Positions 1 to 12,800 of a DNA stretch of 64,000 nt are shown here, in pieces. The notes below the pieces were generated by a model, which was given only the letters and a program-made list of their open reading frames with translations, did not search any database and was not told the origin of the DNA. The stretch is from contig NC_021671.1 of NCBI RefSeq assembly GCF_000247815.1, forward strand, positions 24,284,501-24,348,500, read 5' to 3'. Numbering within the stretch: the first letter of the stretch is position 1; each line of letters starts with the position of its first letter. The position numbers and the translations under genes were made by a program. Origin of the DNA: Ficedula albicollis (Eukaryota; Chordata; Aves; Passeriformes; Muscicapidae).

Positions 1-1254
1 CTTTGGGTAGTAGTCCTCAGGGAGAAAAATAAGGAGCTCACACATCACTAATTAAGAAGTTTCATTAGCAGCAAGTGTAAATATATTTCAGATAAAAACC
101 ACTTTAAATGTCACTTGGAAATATTTAAATCAAATCTCTCATTTTTTATTATCTTTTTTTTCCCCCTGGCATTTTCATTTATGATCTCCAGAACTGACTG
201 AGATTCCTACCTGGATATTCTGCAGCAGTGAGTGAAACACTTTGTTGTAAAATGAATAGGACTTCCATCAATCACAAGTCAATGCATTACCTTATCTTCA
301 CAGAGACTTGCCGTGCAATTCCTCAGCAGCCAGGAAAAAACCTACCCAAGTGTGCTGCTTATGCACTCACACACACCCCCTGATCACCAGCTAGACAAAA
401 GCTATATCTGTAACACAAACCTTTATTTTGCCCTTATACTGAAATTATGATGCTAAAGACATAGCTTGCTGCAGGGTAATTATGAAGTCAGGTTGAGAGA
501 TGACTGATAATAAACTTATTTCAGACTATTAGGGCTTGTATACAAGTCTGGATCAACAAGTCTGGATCATTGTAGTGTTTCCAAAAGTTGTTTATAGAAA
601 ATTTTATCAAGTTATCTACATAATTTCAAAACAGTGGACAGCATAATTTTGACAGCATTATTTTCTACTGGATTTTAAGATACTAGTGACATTATAAAGC
701 AATGAAGAATGGTAGCATTAATATCTGCCTCTATGAAAATAGATTCATAGTATGCTGTAGTGAGTTACCCAAAACATTATTGTATGCCATTTCTAGCTGT
801 GCCCAAGAAATGTTACTCTCTCTTTAAGACCCAACATGGCCAGTTCCAGTGTTGTGGGCCAGTCTGAAGGTGGCAGTCCCTTTAAAAGTTTGGGACACTC
901 AAGCTAATTTCCTCATTTCCCTGGTAGTGTTTGCTGAAGGCAGAGGCTTTTATTTAGCTGGTTGTTTTTTTCCTGGCTTACAACAGCAGCCAATTGGGAG
1001 AACTGTATTTCACATTCACAAACTGTTCTGAAATGAACTTTGCAAAACCTATCAGGTTTGGGTTTAAGTGGCTTGGGGTTTTTTTGTTTCATTATTTCCT
1101 CATTTTAATTGGTCACTTGTATGTTGAGACAAGTGATATGGATCCACATTTCATGGAAAGGCCAAAATGAAAAGACTGATGGAAAAACCCCAACAAACCT
1201 ATAAAAACATTATTGCTGGAAAACCCTTCTAATAACATTGAGTCCAGTTATTAG
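1..1254. other. AT-rich unique DNA, no gene seen
   Basis: No exon-like frame, RNA gene or known repeat is recognised. A 14-bp direct duplication (ACAAGTCTGGATCA) lies at 542-569. An 8-bp inverted repeat (CTAATAAC / GTTATTAG, 1229-1236 and 1247-1254) sits at the 5' junction of the following CR1. The 60-codon open frame at 849-1031 has no recognisable domain and is best read as chance. Confidence 0.6.
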
Positions 1255-1480
1255 CTTACCAGGGAGGTTTAGATTGGATACTAGGAAAAATTTCTTCGCT
1301 GAAAGGGTGGTCAAACATTGGAACAGTCTGCCCAGGGAAGTGGTGGAATCACTGTCCCTGGGAGACTTCAAAAAATATGTAGATATGGTCCTTAAGGACA
1401 TGGTTTAGTGATGGCCTTGGCAGTGTTAGGCTGGAGATTGGGTTCAATGATCTGAGAGGTCTTTTTCACTGGAAAAAAAG
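1255..1480 (+). mobile_element. CR1 LINE, 5'-truncated 3' end
   Basis: The block beginning GGGAGGTTTAGATTGGATAC matches the 3' end of avian CR1 non-LTR retrotransposons as I remember it. It continues through CATTGGAACAGTCTGCCCAG, GGACATGGTTTAGTGATGG and TGATCTGAGAGGTCTTTTTC, in the usual order. Only the 3' untranslated part and the end of the element survive, which is the normal 5' truncation of CR1 insertions. Many substitutions make it an old copy with no coding capacity. Strand is set by the order of these blocks. Confidence 0.9.
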
Positions 1481-4400
1481 GAAAAAAGTACACATTATAT
1501 CTTCATAGAAAAGTAAATCTGTTTTGACGACAAAATATCTGTAGAAAAAATGGAGTAGTACCTTCCAAGAAATCAAGTTATTTAGCATGATTTCAGTTTT
1601 CTAAAGATGATACACTGCACACGAAAATATTGTGGTACTGGCTATAAAGATCACTTTCTGCTGGCAGTTCCTAAACTGGGCACAGAAGAGGCAGGTTACT
1701 TAGAGATTTGGGTTACTAGAGATTTGTGATGTTAACAGTATTTGGAAGATGAAAAGCATGAGCTGCTTTGTCAAATGGCAGCAGACTAAGTGTGTATACC
1801 AATAGAAAAGGAAGCTCTTCAATGGCTGTATCAAAATTAATATTCACTGAAAGAGACAGGAGTTGTGGGCTAAAATGTTATCTAATTGTGCATGCAAAGA
1901 CTGTATCAAATTGTATTTGCACAGGCAGGAAGATTGAGAATGCTGTCATCTTTAATTCTGAAATCTCTAACTTTCGAACTTTGACATTCTTTTAACATAA
2001 TTTTTCAATATAGTGTGTAATGTATAATGCATATATGCAGAAAAGGCAGTTCTGGCAGTAACATGTTCTCATTTTATCTGTTGCTAGCTATTTCTTTTCT
2101 CAGAAAACTAATCAAACCCAAAAGCATTTCATAATTTGCATCAGAAGGGAATTGACTTTGTTCTATCAGTCTTAATTCTTTCTTTTTGTTATTACTAAAA
2201 AGTTATCTGTGCCAGCTAATTTGACTTTGACTTGCATTTATATACTACATTCTTATATTTGATTGTCTGAAAGGAAATCAAGTACATAAAAAGATTCAAT
2301 CAATCTCTGTCTATTCTGCTCTCACAGGTATGGTAAAAGGGGATGCTTTCAAAAGATCTTTTTCTCTTACAAAGATGATGGGGACCAAACTGCATTAAAA
2401 TAATAAAAAATCCCCTGAGTACTAGAAGCAACAATCAGAATTGGCATTCAATTTATATTCCACCAGAACATTTTAGCATGCCATCTTATTTCAGCAAGCA
2501 GATGGTGCAGTGTTTAGTTCTCAGCTGTAGGGAACGTTGATGGACTCATCATATTTGGCACAGTTTGTGTTGTACTTTTTAAATAATAACACTTTTCAGT
2601 AATAGACAGAAATTGCACAATTCAACTATGCACCCAATGCTCAGTACAGGGCAATGCATTATGTGAAGTTAGTGTTTTATTAACTTCAGCTGGTAACTTC
2701 AGTTTTCTGATAGTCTGAGAGACTGTGTGTCAAAAAGCATTAGTCATTTCATGTGTTTAATTTACCAGAACTTTTCCTAAGAATAAATGTCTGAGATAAC
2801 TTGTTTTTTCTCCTTAATATATAAGGCATATAGATTGTCCAGGCGAACTTTGATGAATTTGCCTTGTTTAAGGGAATCCTGGAAGTTTTATATAAATACC
2901 AGTAAAAAAATATTGGAGTTGAAAAAAAATGCTCTTCTGTAATTTAAAAGTAAGTTACAAAAGAATTAATTTGGTTTTAATAACATAACTATTGAGACAC
3001 TGAGTCCAAATTTTTCCTTTCTCTGCTAGGTATTTCTTTGACATCTCAGACTCATACCTTTTATTAAAAATAAGCAATTATTATAGCAGTGAAAGTACAG
3101 TAACTCACTTCCACTCAGAAAGCCTTCTCAATGCTAAAATATATTCTGCTTTCCCCAAAATACAAAATGTCTGAAAAAAAAGTAATATAAAAGAGATTCC
3201 AATCACTCGTTCAGAAAGAGTCATAGCTAAAGACTGTTTTAAAAATTATTTGCTGATTTTACACAGAAGACTTTTGGCCAAGACAAACCATTGTTTAGAC
3301 AATGAAACATAAAATATAAAATAGTACTAGACAAAAGAAGAATAAAGTAAGACTATGTTACTGCTTCATAATGTTTTATAATCCAATAGTTCAAAAAGAG
3401 ATGGTGCAGCACACCAAAAAAATCCAAATAGTTCTAAATGAAGGGTCATTTCTGAAAGGAGTAACTATCAATTTATTGGAAGTGTAACTCTGAAAGTTCT
3501 TATTCAACCAGTTCAATCTCTGTTGTTCATATTATGTCATCACATGGCAATTTATATAGGTAATTTTTAAGCTATGTTCATGTGACTATATTATAAATCT
3601 GTTCTCATTACACAGAAAATTTAATTGTCTTTACAGAACAGAATAGGCCAAATATTAACCCTTCAATATGGAACCCTTCAATATGTATTAAGATAATACT
3701 CAGATTACTCATATTTCCTAAACTAAAGAAATTTATTGCGCAAAATGACTGTGCTGTTTCGAAAAAAAAAAACAAACAAAAAACAACAAAAGACCCACAG
3801 CAAAACAAAATAACCTGATAATAACAGCTACATCACTTTTTCAGATGATTCACCTCTTAATTAACACAGTTAAATTTCTACCAACATAATTTTTTTTTTA
3901 CACCAGAAGGACTTTTTTTTGGAGAAAGACAATTGGCAGGTTAAAGCTAAATAGACTATAAAAGAGAAGATCTGTGAGCAGAAGCAGAGGAGAAAGATGA
4001 TGAGAAAGGCAGAAAGATGAGAAAAAAGTCTTCCAGTGACAAGATGGCACAAAACTTTACACCAAATTTAAAAATGAGAGAAAAAAATATTCTCTCTGAC
4101 TGGGTACACTGCTAGATAGGCCTCCAAACATTTGGAAATGAAGACTTCTTGCTGAATTCACTATGCAGTTTAAACTCACACTGATTTCAGGAAAAGTGCA
4201 TGCAGCTGAATTACAGCTTCAGGATTAGTCAACCAATAATTCAGAAATACAAATCACTTAATAAAATTAAATATGATGATGGTATGGGTTATGGTTTTAG
4301 CATTTGAACTTAAAATAAATTTCCATGGCAAATTTCCTATTACCCCAAACAATTTCTTAGCAATAGCACTAAAAAAAATCCCAAACATGTAGGCCTTGTC

Positions 4401-5970
4401 CTTTTGAGGATTTCATTGCAAGTCTTCAGAGAATGCATTGACTCTGAGATAGAAAAACAATGTCTTCAGGTTTTAAGAATACCCAATAAAATGGTATTAC
4501 AAGTTAAGATAAAAACACTGAAAGAAACTCAGTGTTAGTCTTTCATTGTTTTGTTTATCTTACCAAGATTAATGTATCAATCTCTATAGGAAGTAAAAAA
4601 GGCAACTAATAAATTTTAAAGCTTTTTCTTTCTCCCCCTCATGTTTTTCCAGTCACAAATTGACATTGTTTTTGGAGGGGTTTTGTGAGTTTATTTTTTT
4701 GTTGTTTTGGTTTGTTTTTTGTTATTAGTTTTTTGTTTAGTTTCTTTTTTTTGCTAAGGGTTCTCCAGTGAGATTCAGCAAGCAGCTCAATTTCAGTATG
4801 CCCTTACCTTAGAGATTATGAACACCACACAAGTCAGTATGACTAAAGATGCTTCAAAGTAAATGCTGTTAATGGTCCATTTTTCACAGCATTAAATATT
4901 TTTAAATATGGAGTTCATTTTGTGTGACAATATAAAGAAATTAAAAATATACTTTTGTTGGTAATGTAATATGCAGAAGTTCTTCACAGCCACTTTATAA
5001 GGCCATCCTGTCAATATATATTCAATCTATTCTGATGATCTCATGAAATCTTCCTGAATAATTTGTTAATTGTGTATATTTTTTATATTAATGTGTTTCT
5101 CTTCAGTATGTGTTGAATGGACAAATGGTCCAAAGAATAATTCATGTACAAATTCCACTACTTGATACTACAGTTTACATTTCAGCTGGTGTAGTTGAAA
5201 GATAGTGCTTTTCCTCACTCACTATTTGTTTTAACTTTCTTTTTCCAAAATAAATATTCCAGTTTCCCTCCAAGAACTTTTTTCCTAAGAATAATTTCTC
5301 ATGTATCTCAATGTTGCTTTCTTTCCATGACGAAGCATACAACATGAAGAACAATGGAATGTTGCACAGTTGTACCAAAATCTTTAAATTCATCAAGTTT
5401 TTCTAAGCACTTTCTTATTGCGGTATTTGGGGCATATTATTTCTTTGTATTAAAGTTAGAATAGCTGGAAAGGTTAGAATCCAAGTATGATTGAAGTAGT
5501 TCTATGTACATTTGTACTGATTCATAGCTGTGTATTTTATATCTTGGCAGAATAAAATTAGATTAAAATTAATTACTGCACATTATATTTCCTAATACCA
5601 ATCACATATTTCTGTTCTTGCATATTATTATACACTCTTCCTATAGCTGCATTACAGAAAATATGTCTCAAGATGTTTATGTATTTTATTTTTCACTGAA
5701 ATCTTATCAAATATATGTCTCTATACTAGAAAAAAACCTGGACCTGAAACTATCAAGTAATATTAAGGGCAGCAATAAAGCATGAAGAGGTGCATCATGC
5801 TACAGTTTTGTCTTTCAGAGCACATTATACTGACTATATACTGAAGAATAGAATTGAATTTTCTTAAATCCAAAATAGCTTGTAAATTTCTCTTCAGAAA
5901 AATATTTATGCATATATCAAGGAAAATGCATTGAAAAAAACCAGAAATTCTGTATAAGGAGGTTAGAATT
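1481..5970. other. AT-rich unique DNA, no gene seen
   Basis: About 4.5 kb without a recognised gene or interspersed repeat. A T-rich, G-interrupted low-complexity stretch lies at about 4670-4750. A short direct repeat (CCCTTCAATATG) lies near 3660-3685. Open frames of 60-77 codons occur on both strands but have biased AT-rich composition and no domain. Conserved non-coding elements could be present but cannot be seen in a single sequence. Confidence 0.55.
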
Positions 5971-6023
5971 ATGTGTATGTATATGTGTATGTACATATAT
6001 GTGCATATGTATATGTATATATA

Positions 6024-6085
<62 letters not shown>

Positions 6086-6092
6086 CACACTT
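5971..6092. repeat. GTATGT microsatellite
   Basis: Alternating TATG/TGTATG sequence starts irregularly at about 5971 and becomes nearly perfect 6-bp GTATGT repeats from about 6024 to 6083. It ends in GTATACACAC. It is a purine-pyrimidine alternating tract and likely length-polymorphic. Confidence 0.9.
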
Positions 6093-7029
6093 AGAAATTC
6101 TCTTTTGATAATTTCTTCAAGTTATTGTCCAATTTGCATTTAGTTCAAGAAAGAATTTGAAAGCAAAGCATCATAAACAAGCAGATGGTTTACATTCCCA
6201 GAAAATATGACTTCTTCAATTGGAAAGGCATTCCTTTCTCCAGTAGTTCTCACAACACTGTGGGTGCTGTACTCCTGCTACAAAAGTTTCCACTGCCACC
6301 TAAGATATCCAAAGAAAAGTCTCTAATTTTAAAAGATTGCTTACTAAAAAGCAATGCCAATGAACAAAATATTCCCCACTAGGTGAAAATCAGTAACTTA
6401 TTACATATTACATAATACTGTATATTAATATATTAAAAATATAGCTGCATATATATGTTCAATGCTGCATATGATAACCTCATTTAAAACAGGAGCTGTG
6501 TAAGGTCATTTTAGTGTTCCAGTTGTGATTAATAAAGAATGGTAGACATGCATAAAACACATTACTGTGATAAATGCAGGTTTAGATATTTTAACCATTC
6601 TTACCACAACTTTCCAATCAGTAACAAAACTCTCCTTGATCTTACTTTTAAATTGATAAAGGATGCCATTAAAAAACCAGCCATGGTATAATCTTGCCTA
6701 CAATACTTCAAAGATATTATTCAGAATATTATTAAGAAATACCTCAATATCACAGGACTAGATTTTCTGTCAACTTCTCTTGCCATTTTACAGGACCACA
6801 AGATAATGCAGAGGGGAAGGGTCCTCTGAAGGTTCCTGTTCCACAAGCCAGATTTGTGCGCAAAATAGAGTCAGAACTAAATAAGCATCAGAATCCTCAG
6901 GCCTTTTATAGTTGGGCCTTGAATACCTCTATGATATGAGGACTTCACTAACCTCTGTGGCAAATATTATACAAGCTTAATTACTTTCACCATTGTGGTG
7001 ATTCCAGCTGAGGTTGAGTTCAGGATTCC
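6093..7029. other. AT-rich unique DNA, no gene seen
   Basis: No gene is recognised. Short runs of ATATTACAT-type sequence lie near 6400-6470. The 65-codon open frame at 6185-6382 has no domain. From about 7000 the sequence may include very degenerate CR1 3' end sequence, but recognisable similarity only starts near 7030. Confidence 0.5.
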
Positions 7030-7657
7030 ACCCAACCTGACCTTGGACACTCCAGGAATGGGGCACATACAACTTCTCTGGGGAACCCGTTCCAGTGCCT
7101 TACCACCCTCACAGTGAAGAATTTCTCCTTAACATCTAATCTAAACCTCTCTACTTTTAGTTTAAAATTGTCCCCCCTTGTCCTCTTGCTATCTGCTTGT
7201 GTGTAAAGTCACTATCCCTTTTCTTTATAAACTTCCTTTTAGTACTGAAATGTTGAAATGTTGGAGCCTTCTCTTCTCCAGGCTGAAGAACCCCAACTCT
7301 CAGCCTGTTGTCATAGGGGAGGCGCTTGAACTCTCTGATCAACTTTGTAGCCTTCCTCTAGGCTGGCTCTAATAGGTCTCACATCTTGTTTTATTGGTGA
7401 CCCCACACTGGACACCGTATGCCAGGTGTGATCTCATGAGAGTGGAGCAGAGGGGCAGAATCATCTCCCTCACCCTGCTGCCCATGCTGCTTTGGATGCA
7501 GCCCAGGATATAATTGGTTTTCTGGGCTCCAAGTGCACATTGCCAGCTCATGTCCAGCTTCTCATCCACCAGAACCCTCAAGTCCTTCTCTGTAGGGTTT
7601 CTCTCAGTGAATTCTTCTCACAGTTTGTACTTGTGTCTGGGACTGCCCTAACCCATG
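7030..7657 (-). mobile_element. CR1 LINE, minus strand, 3' UTR and ORF2 C-terminus
   Basis: Read on the minus strand, this runs from the C-terminal part of CR1 ORF2 (right) to the 3' UTR (left). The minus-strand frame at 7369-7581 contains [20 protein letters not shown] and [19 protein letters not shown]. These correspond to the conserved CR1 ORF2 tail (colinear with the usual ...ANRILGCI...[24 protein letters not shown] pattern). To the left lie typical 3' UTR blocks such as TTCTCTTCTCCAGGCTGAA and CCTTGTCCTCTTGCT. The extreme 3' end is missing or unrecognisable, and the protein frame is broken, so the copy is inactive. Confidence 0.92.
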
Positions 7658-7663
7658 TTAGGG

Positions 7664-8260
7664 CTGTGGAACTCATGACATTCTCATGCCAGAACCAAGT
7701 CCCCACTACTCCAGCTCTCAGGTGTTGGAACCCAGAAGCCTGGGAGTTTTTGAACTTTCTGTGTTTTCTGACACTGACCCCCAGGAGAACACTGCTTTAC
7801 TTGAGGCCGTGGGGACAGCTTCCAAATCTGAGTGATGGACTTAGAATCACTGGTATGTAGCTAGAATGGAAGTGTGTAATTTCACATGGTGAAGGGTTTT
7901 GAATTTGGTGTTTTTAGAATATAATAATAGGTATGGGACAAGATGAAAGTTTTTGGGTGTTGTCTTTCTGTCGTCTTCCTTCTTCTTCCTAGTTTCAGGT
8001 AGTAGTTTTTGGTTGGATAGTTAGTGTTTCACTGTAGGTCACAGAATTCTGGTTATTGGGTCAAAAGTATAAATAATATACGTGTTAGCTCTTGATTTGA
8101 CTGTTTAACTTTGAAAACCTTGTAACTGACTAGATTGGCCTCTGTTTTGCTCGCTTTTATCTGGTGGCTAGAAGTGTTGCAGAACTCTCTGTACTTTAGA
8201 TAAGATTTAATAAACCATCAAGTCCGAACATGAGAAATTCATCTCCTTCATGTTTTTAAT
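7664..8260 (+). mobile_element. LTR-like block (probable ERV solo LTR)
   Basis: Immediately right of the CR1, the sequence starts TGTGGAACTCATGAC and has the internal order expected of an LTR. A TATA-like box (TATAAATA, 8068-8075) is followed about 140 bp downstream by a polyadenylation signal (AATAAA, 8209-8214). The stretch around 8215-8260 would be U5. I see no second LTR, primer-binding site or gag/pol frame nearby. The right end and target-site duplication are not clear. The family assignment is an inference from layout, not from a match. Confidence 0.4.
8068..8075 (+). promoter_or_regulatory. TATA-like box in LTR-like block
   Basis: TATAAATA lies 134 bp before an AATAAA signal at 8209-8214. 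This spacing is typical of the U3/R boundary and R region of retroviral LTRs. Activity is not implied; AT-rich DNA gives such matches by chance. Confidence 0.3.
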
Positions 8261-8346
8261 CCTGACTGAGTGAAGACAGAAGACGATGAAGACAAGCCAC
8301 TAATTCAGTTGTGCAGCTAACCCATTTACACTCAGGAAAAGCTGAA

Positions 8347-8684
8347 ATGATAAGCCAAACAGCTTTGAAACAAGTGAAAGACTGGCTGATGAAAGCAGAT
8401 GCAGGCGTTAATGCAGTCCAGGTCTGTTCATGGAAGATATTTTAATAGTAGTTTATATGATAAAAGTTCATTATGCCTATATTGAGAATCCATCTACATC
8501 TCAGTACTGTTTGGAACTGGGGCAGGGATATGAAATAGCCTCTGCTCTCACATCCACTTTCCCACGTGCTAAGTTCCTATTTTGTAAGTTGTTGGAACAG
8601 AACAAAGTCTTTCATGTGTGCAAAGACAAAGAAAGTGCTAAACAAGTAAAACCAGAAGATTATTATTATTATGAAGATGTGTGA
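8347..8684 (+). other. Unidentified protein-like open frames, possible retrocopy
   Basis: Two consecutive frames look less random than the surroundings. An ATG at 8347 gives 32 codons including QTALKQVKDWLMKADAGVNA, ending in TAA at about 8443. A second frame (8430-8684, 84 codons, different phase) ends in ESAKQVKPEDYYYYEDV with a TGA stop. The composition is balanced and acidic/basic near the C-terminus. The phase change would fit a frameshifted retrocopy or a retroviral remnant behind the LTR-like block. I do not recognise the protein family, no poly-A tail follows directly, and chance cannot be excluded. Confidence 0.22.
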
Positions 8685-8765
8685 TCACTTAAATCTTTCA
8701 GAATAAGGGAAGAAAACAGGTGGGGGGAAAGTAATTTCTTTGTAGATCACCTGGAAATTACAAGT

Positions 8766-8898
8766 CTTTGGGGGTTTTGAGGGTTTTCTTGGGGATTCCT
8801 TTTGTTTTCTTTTTTTGTTTGTTTGTTTGTTTCATTTTGGTTTGTGTTGGTTTTTTTGTTTGTTTGTTGGTTTGGTTTTTGGGTTTTTTGGAGGGAGG
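8766..8898. repeat. T/G-rich low-complexity tract
   Basis: TTTG and TTTTG units with G-runs (GGGGG, GGGG, GGG) fill this interval, including four or five uninterrupted GTTT units near 8818-8831. The plus strand is almost free of C and A. The G-runs are too spread for a confident G-quadruplex call. Confidence 0.7.
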
Positions 8899-9776
8899 TA
8901 GATGAAATTTGATTGGTTGGAGTTTTTTAAGGTACAAATCGTTTATTCCTATTTTGTCTATGATCAGTTATTCATATGACATCCATGGGGTTTTTCTTAC
9001 ATTCTCACTGGAGCTACTCAGATTACCCAATTCAAGCTTTTAAATCAAGAGGTAGGACAGAATATTTTCCTAGCATTAAGATAGAGGGTATCTCATTTAA
9101 AAGTCCACAGAGGTTGAAAGTGATTGTATTTTTGGATTTTTTCCCCCAGTTTTATGAACCATAATTTAGATCCTAAGGTGCATTACAGTTTTCATACTCA
9201 TGTATTCTTCTGGCTTGACATGACAAGTGCTGACAATATGACATATTGGATATTCATCTATCTTATTTCAGTGAACTGCAATGTGTGTGGAAATCATCAA
9301 TGTCTGCCCTGTTCATTTACAAATTTTTCAGGCAGTGTTTCTCATCCCAGTCTTATTTAATTATTACTCTGAGTTTCATCACAAATGCTATATCTTGAAG
9401 CACATATAGTGAAACAAAAATGCCAAATTTTTTAGTTACATTTGGTGCAATGCATATGGAATAGTAATTATGTTAATTGGAAGTATAATTCAACTAGTAA
9501 ATATTGCCATAATTATCATTGGCAGTAAAATCTTGGTATAATTTGACCAATACAGATATTCCAGTCTATCAAATATATTTTGTGTTCAGTTTTATTCAGG
9601 AAAAAAACAGATAGGCAGGATATACAATGAGGTGAGGGATGAAAATGATAGGCTTTTTATATGGTCTGAAATAAATTGGTGAAAAATTATCATGTATTGT
9701 TGACATATAATAAATTGCATTACATGATAGTCAGGAAAAAAATACTAAATAAAAAGGCAGAAATAAAATAAATGAG
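8899..9776. other. AT-rich unique DNA, no gene seen
   Basis: Open frames of 62 and 78 codons at 8976-9164 and 9124-9360 overlap in different phases and carry no recognisable domain. No repeat family is recognised. Confidence 0.5.
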
Positions 9777-9823
9777 GTCACACCTCAGTCTCCTCTTCTC
9801 CAGGCTGAACAAACCAAGTGACA
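9777..9823 (-). mobile_element. Short CR1 fragment, minus strand
   Basis: About 45 bp containing CTCCTCTTCTCCAGGCTGAA, a highly conserved segment of the CR1 3' UTR in reverse orientation (the same block is at about 7268-7288). Both sides lose similarity quickly. It is a tiny remnant or an internal deletion product. Confidence 0.7.
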
Positions 9824-12800
9824 TTGTTTTGACATTTCATCTAAATGAGAATGCAAACACTCACCTATTCTCCTAAGTAAACAGTACTTTTAGTCTGAAA
9901 ACCAGTACAAGTTGGTCTCAATCACTGCATTTGGTCTGCTAGAATGAATGTGACCTCTTCTGTTGTTACATTAATAAGGTTCTTTTCTCTAGAGCAATCC
10001 TTTGGGATGTACCAGTGTAATCTCTTGTCTTTTGGCATTCTTTCCATGTCAAAGAGCAATTGTTATGTGAGGACTTTTTTTTAACCTCTTTTTTTCCTGT
10101 GAGAATGAACTATTCAGAGCTGTTAGTTCATCAAGAAAAAAATTGGAACATAGGAAATGGACCAGCTCCAAGGTCAATATCTGAATTAATACGGAACATA
10201 AGCTATTTCAGGGAAAGTATAATAACAATTTGGACAGAGAATGACAATGCTTTACAATTTGAAAGGAAATGATGAAAAGCAAAACAGAAAAAAAGGAAGA
10301 ACAAATCCAAGAAAGGGAATGAGAATGGAATTTCATTGTTGTGCAAATGTGCTGCTTCAACAGTGACAAACTCTAGTGTTGGGACCTGAGATCAGTCCTG
10401 CAAGTCTCTCATGCCAAAAGAACAAAGTAAAGTAGCAGGCCAAAATCAGCACAAGCTTGAAAACCTTTCTGATGTTAGTTTTAAGAAGCTTTGCCAAGGA
10501 ATCTCTTGCATCACTTACAATATTGTCAAATGGTCTGACTTCAGTCAGAATTGATCTGCATAATCAAAAATTGTTTCCTGACAGGCTAATGATACCTCCC
10601 TAAATTAAAAAGATTTACAAATTTCACTTATAGATGCTTGCGTGTTAATTTCAAAATTAAAATGAAATTTTAACAAAATTGTAGGAAAAATGGGCATATT
10701 CAATACCATTGTGTGTGTATCCATTTTTGTCTATGTGCTTGTGATAGACAGTAGACAATTCAAATTGTATTTATAAAATAAATGATATTTCAAAGGCAAT
10801 TGAGTCCCTATAATATTATTGAAAATTTGTGGCATCTTGGAGGAGTCTCAGATTTGTGCCTTCACTGAGGAAGACCCCAGAGGAAATGCAATTTATGCTT
10901 TTTTTTTTCTGGCTTTGTCAAAAGGATAGCTTCTTTTCCTGGACAGACAAATACACATAACTCTCGCCAAATTATATCATCTGTTGTCTTTTCTTTGGTG
11001 GAGAGAATTTCTGGTGACAGCAGAGAGCAGAAGGGAGAATTAGTGTTACCCTTGCTATGAGAAAAGGGTGACAGGTAGCAAACCAGGCAAAACTGAGAGT
11101 CATCTGCTTCTCCTTGCTGTGCTGCTAATGAAAGAAATTATTTCACTGAAGTCTTATGAGCACAGAAACATTTTAGAAATGTTTATAGGATTCATGTCTG
11201 TTTGCATTAATCTTATCTTTATGTTAGAACAATAATATTTCAGTGCCCTTTAAAAGTACTAACCTTTATTATTCAAAATTCCCTCTCACAATAATCACAT
11301 ACATTATTATATCTCTATTAAGAGATATTTTGAAATTAAAATTTAACTATAGTCCTATTTACCCTTCCTATAGGCTTGTGGTTGATAAAGAGAGGTAGGA
11401 CTACATGGAAGGAGAAAAACTGTACTGTCTGTTGTGCCATTGCCTATCATGCATGAAACACAAATTTTCAAACAGATTTTAAAAAAAGTCCCTCCAAAAA
11501 AATTTTTTTTAAAAAAATCACCATATCTCCCATTGTCCAGTGTTTTGAAATCTTTTACCTAGAAAACTCTGCTGTGGCATACAATGCTTAAATTCAAAGA
11601 AAGAATTTAATAATTCATGTCAGAACATTATGCTTACTTTCAATCCTTTCTCCAATGAATAAAAGCCTTCTCTGTGGTCTGCGCCATTCATAGCAAGTGA
11701 AAGATCTTTCTAATCCCTATATCCTGGCTGTTTTATGAAGAGAGAAAGACTTTTGTTTAGCTTCTAATGACAAACTACCGTCAAAACTAATACATATAAT
11801 ACTGTGAAACACTATAATTTCAGCACCATGGACATTTTATTACTTAAAATTAGTAGAAATATGGCCCATCACTATTTAAGATAAATAGATCAAATATGGA
11901 TTGCACACATTCATACAGTGTTGCTGATTTTTATCACGTAAATGTCAAAATCACTCCCACCTTAGCTAATTAACCTTTTGTGAATTTCTTGTAAATTGTT
12001 TCCCTGAAATTGAAATGGTGACAAATGGCTGATGTTATTTTCACTCTATTCCCTCAAGAAATTTAAATGAACTTTTGTTTTGCAGTGAAAATCTCATTTT
12101 GCTTCATAGATCCTTGTTACCCTGCACATGTTCAGGTCCCAAGAGAATGTTTCGATACAGAAATATAACATTTCATATGAAAAAAAAGCACTGCTTTTTC
12201 AGACTTCAAAGAAGCCTGAGCTTAGTTGTGGAGGGAATTCTTTTCAGTATTATTGCTTCATAAAATATATTGATTTCAGAGCTCCAATCTGTTCCAAAGA
12301 GAATACTTCATGGGATCTTGTTCAGCTTCTGTCCTCCCAATGCCACTGGCAGAAAGTATTACATTTGTTCACAGCACTCACTGAGGGAAAGAAAGAAAAA
12401 GGAAATACACAGCTATTAACGTTTAGTACAACTTCAGCTCACTCACTAACAAAGGAGAAACAAGGAACGGCGAATGGAGAACCAACAAACATAAAGTGAC
12501 TTATAAATAGAATCTAAACAGACATAACATAACCAAAATCAAAGCTGAGATTGCTGGGGAAAGCTCCATCATACCTGCTGGAAAAAATTGTATGTTGGGG
12601 GATCAAATTAGGATATAGTAAAGCAGGACTCATGTTAGCAAGATGAGAGTAAAATATACCATCATCTCAATTTAACCTGCTTCATAATCTTTTTTGGTTC
12701 TTTGTTTCTTTGAGGAATATCCTCAGTGTCTAAAACAGAGAAGCCTACATCAAAGTTTCTCCTTTGTGTTTATGTTCAACAGACACCTGTCAGGTATTAA

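Noticed and set aside
7492..7860. 122-codon plus frame
   Set aside because: It runs antisense through a CR1 ORF2 tail and into the LTR-like block, a chance fusion frame.
8766..8898. G-quadruplex candidate
   Set aside because: G-runs are separated by long, uneven loops and do not form four close G3 runs.
12128..12499. 123-codon plus frame
   Set aside because: Overlaps another frame in a different phase, has low-complexity lysine-rich parts and no domain.
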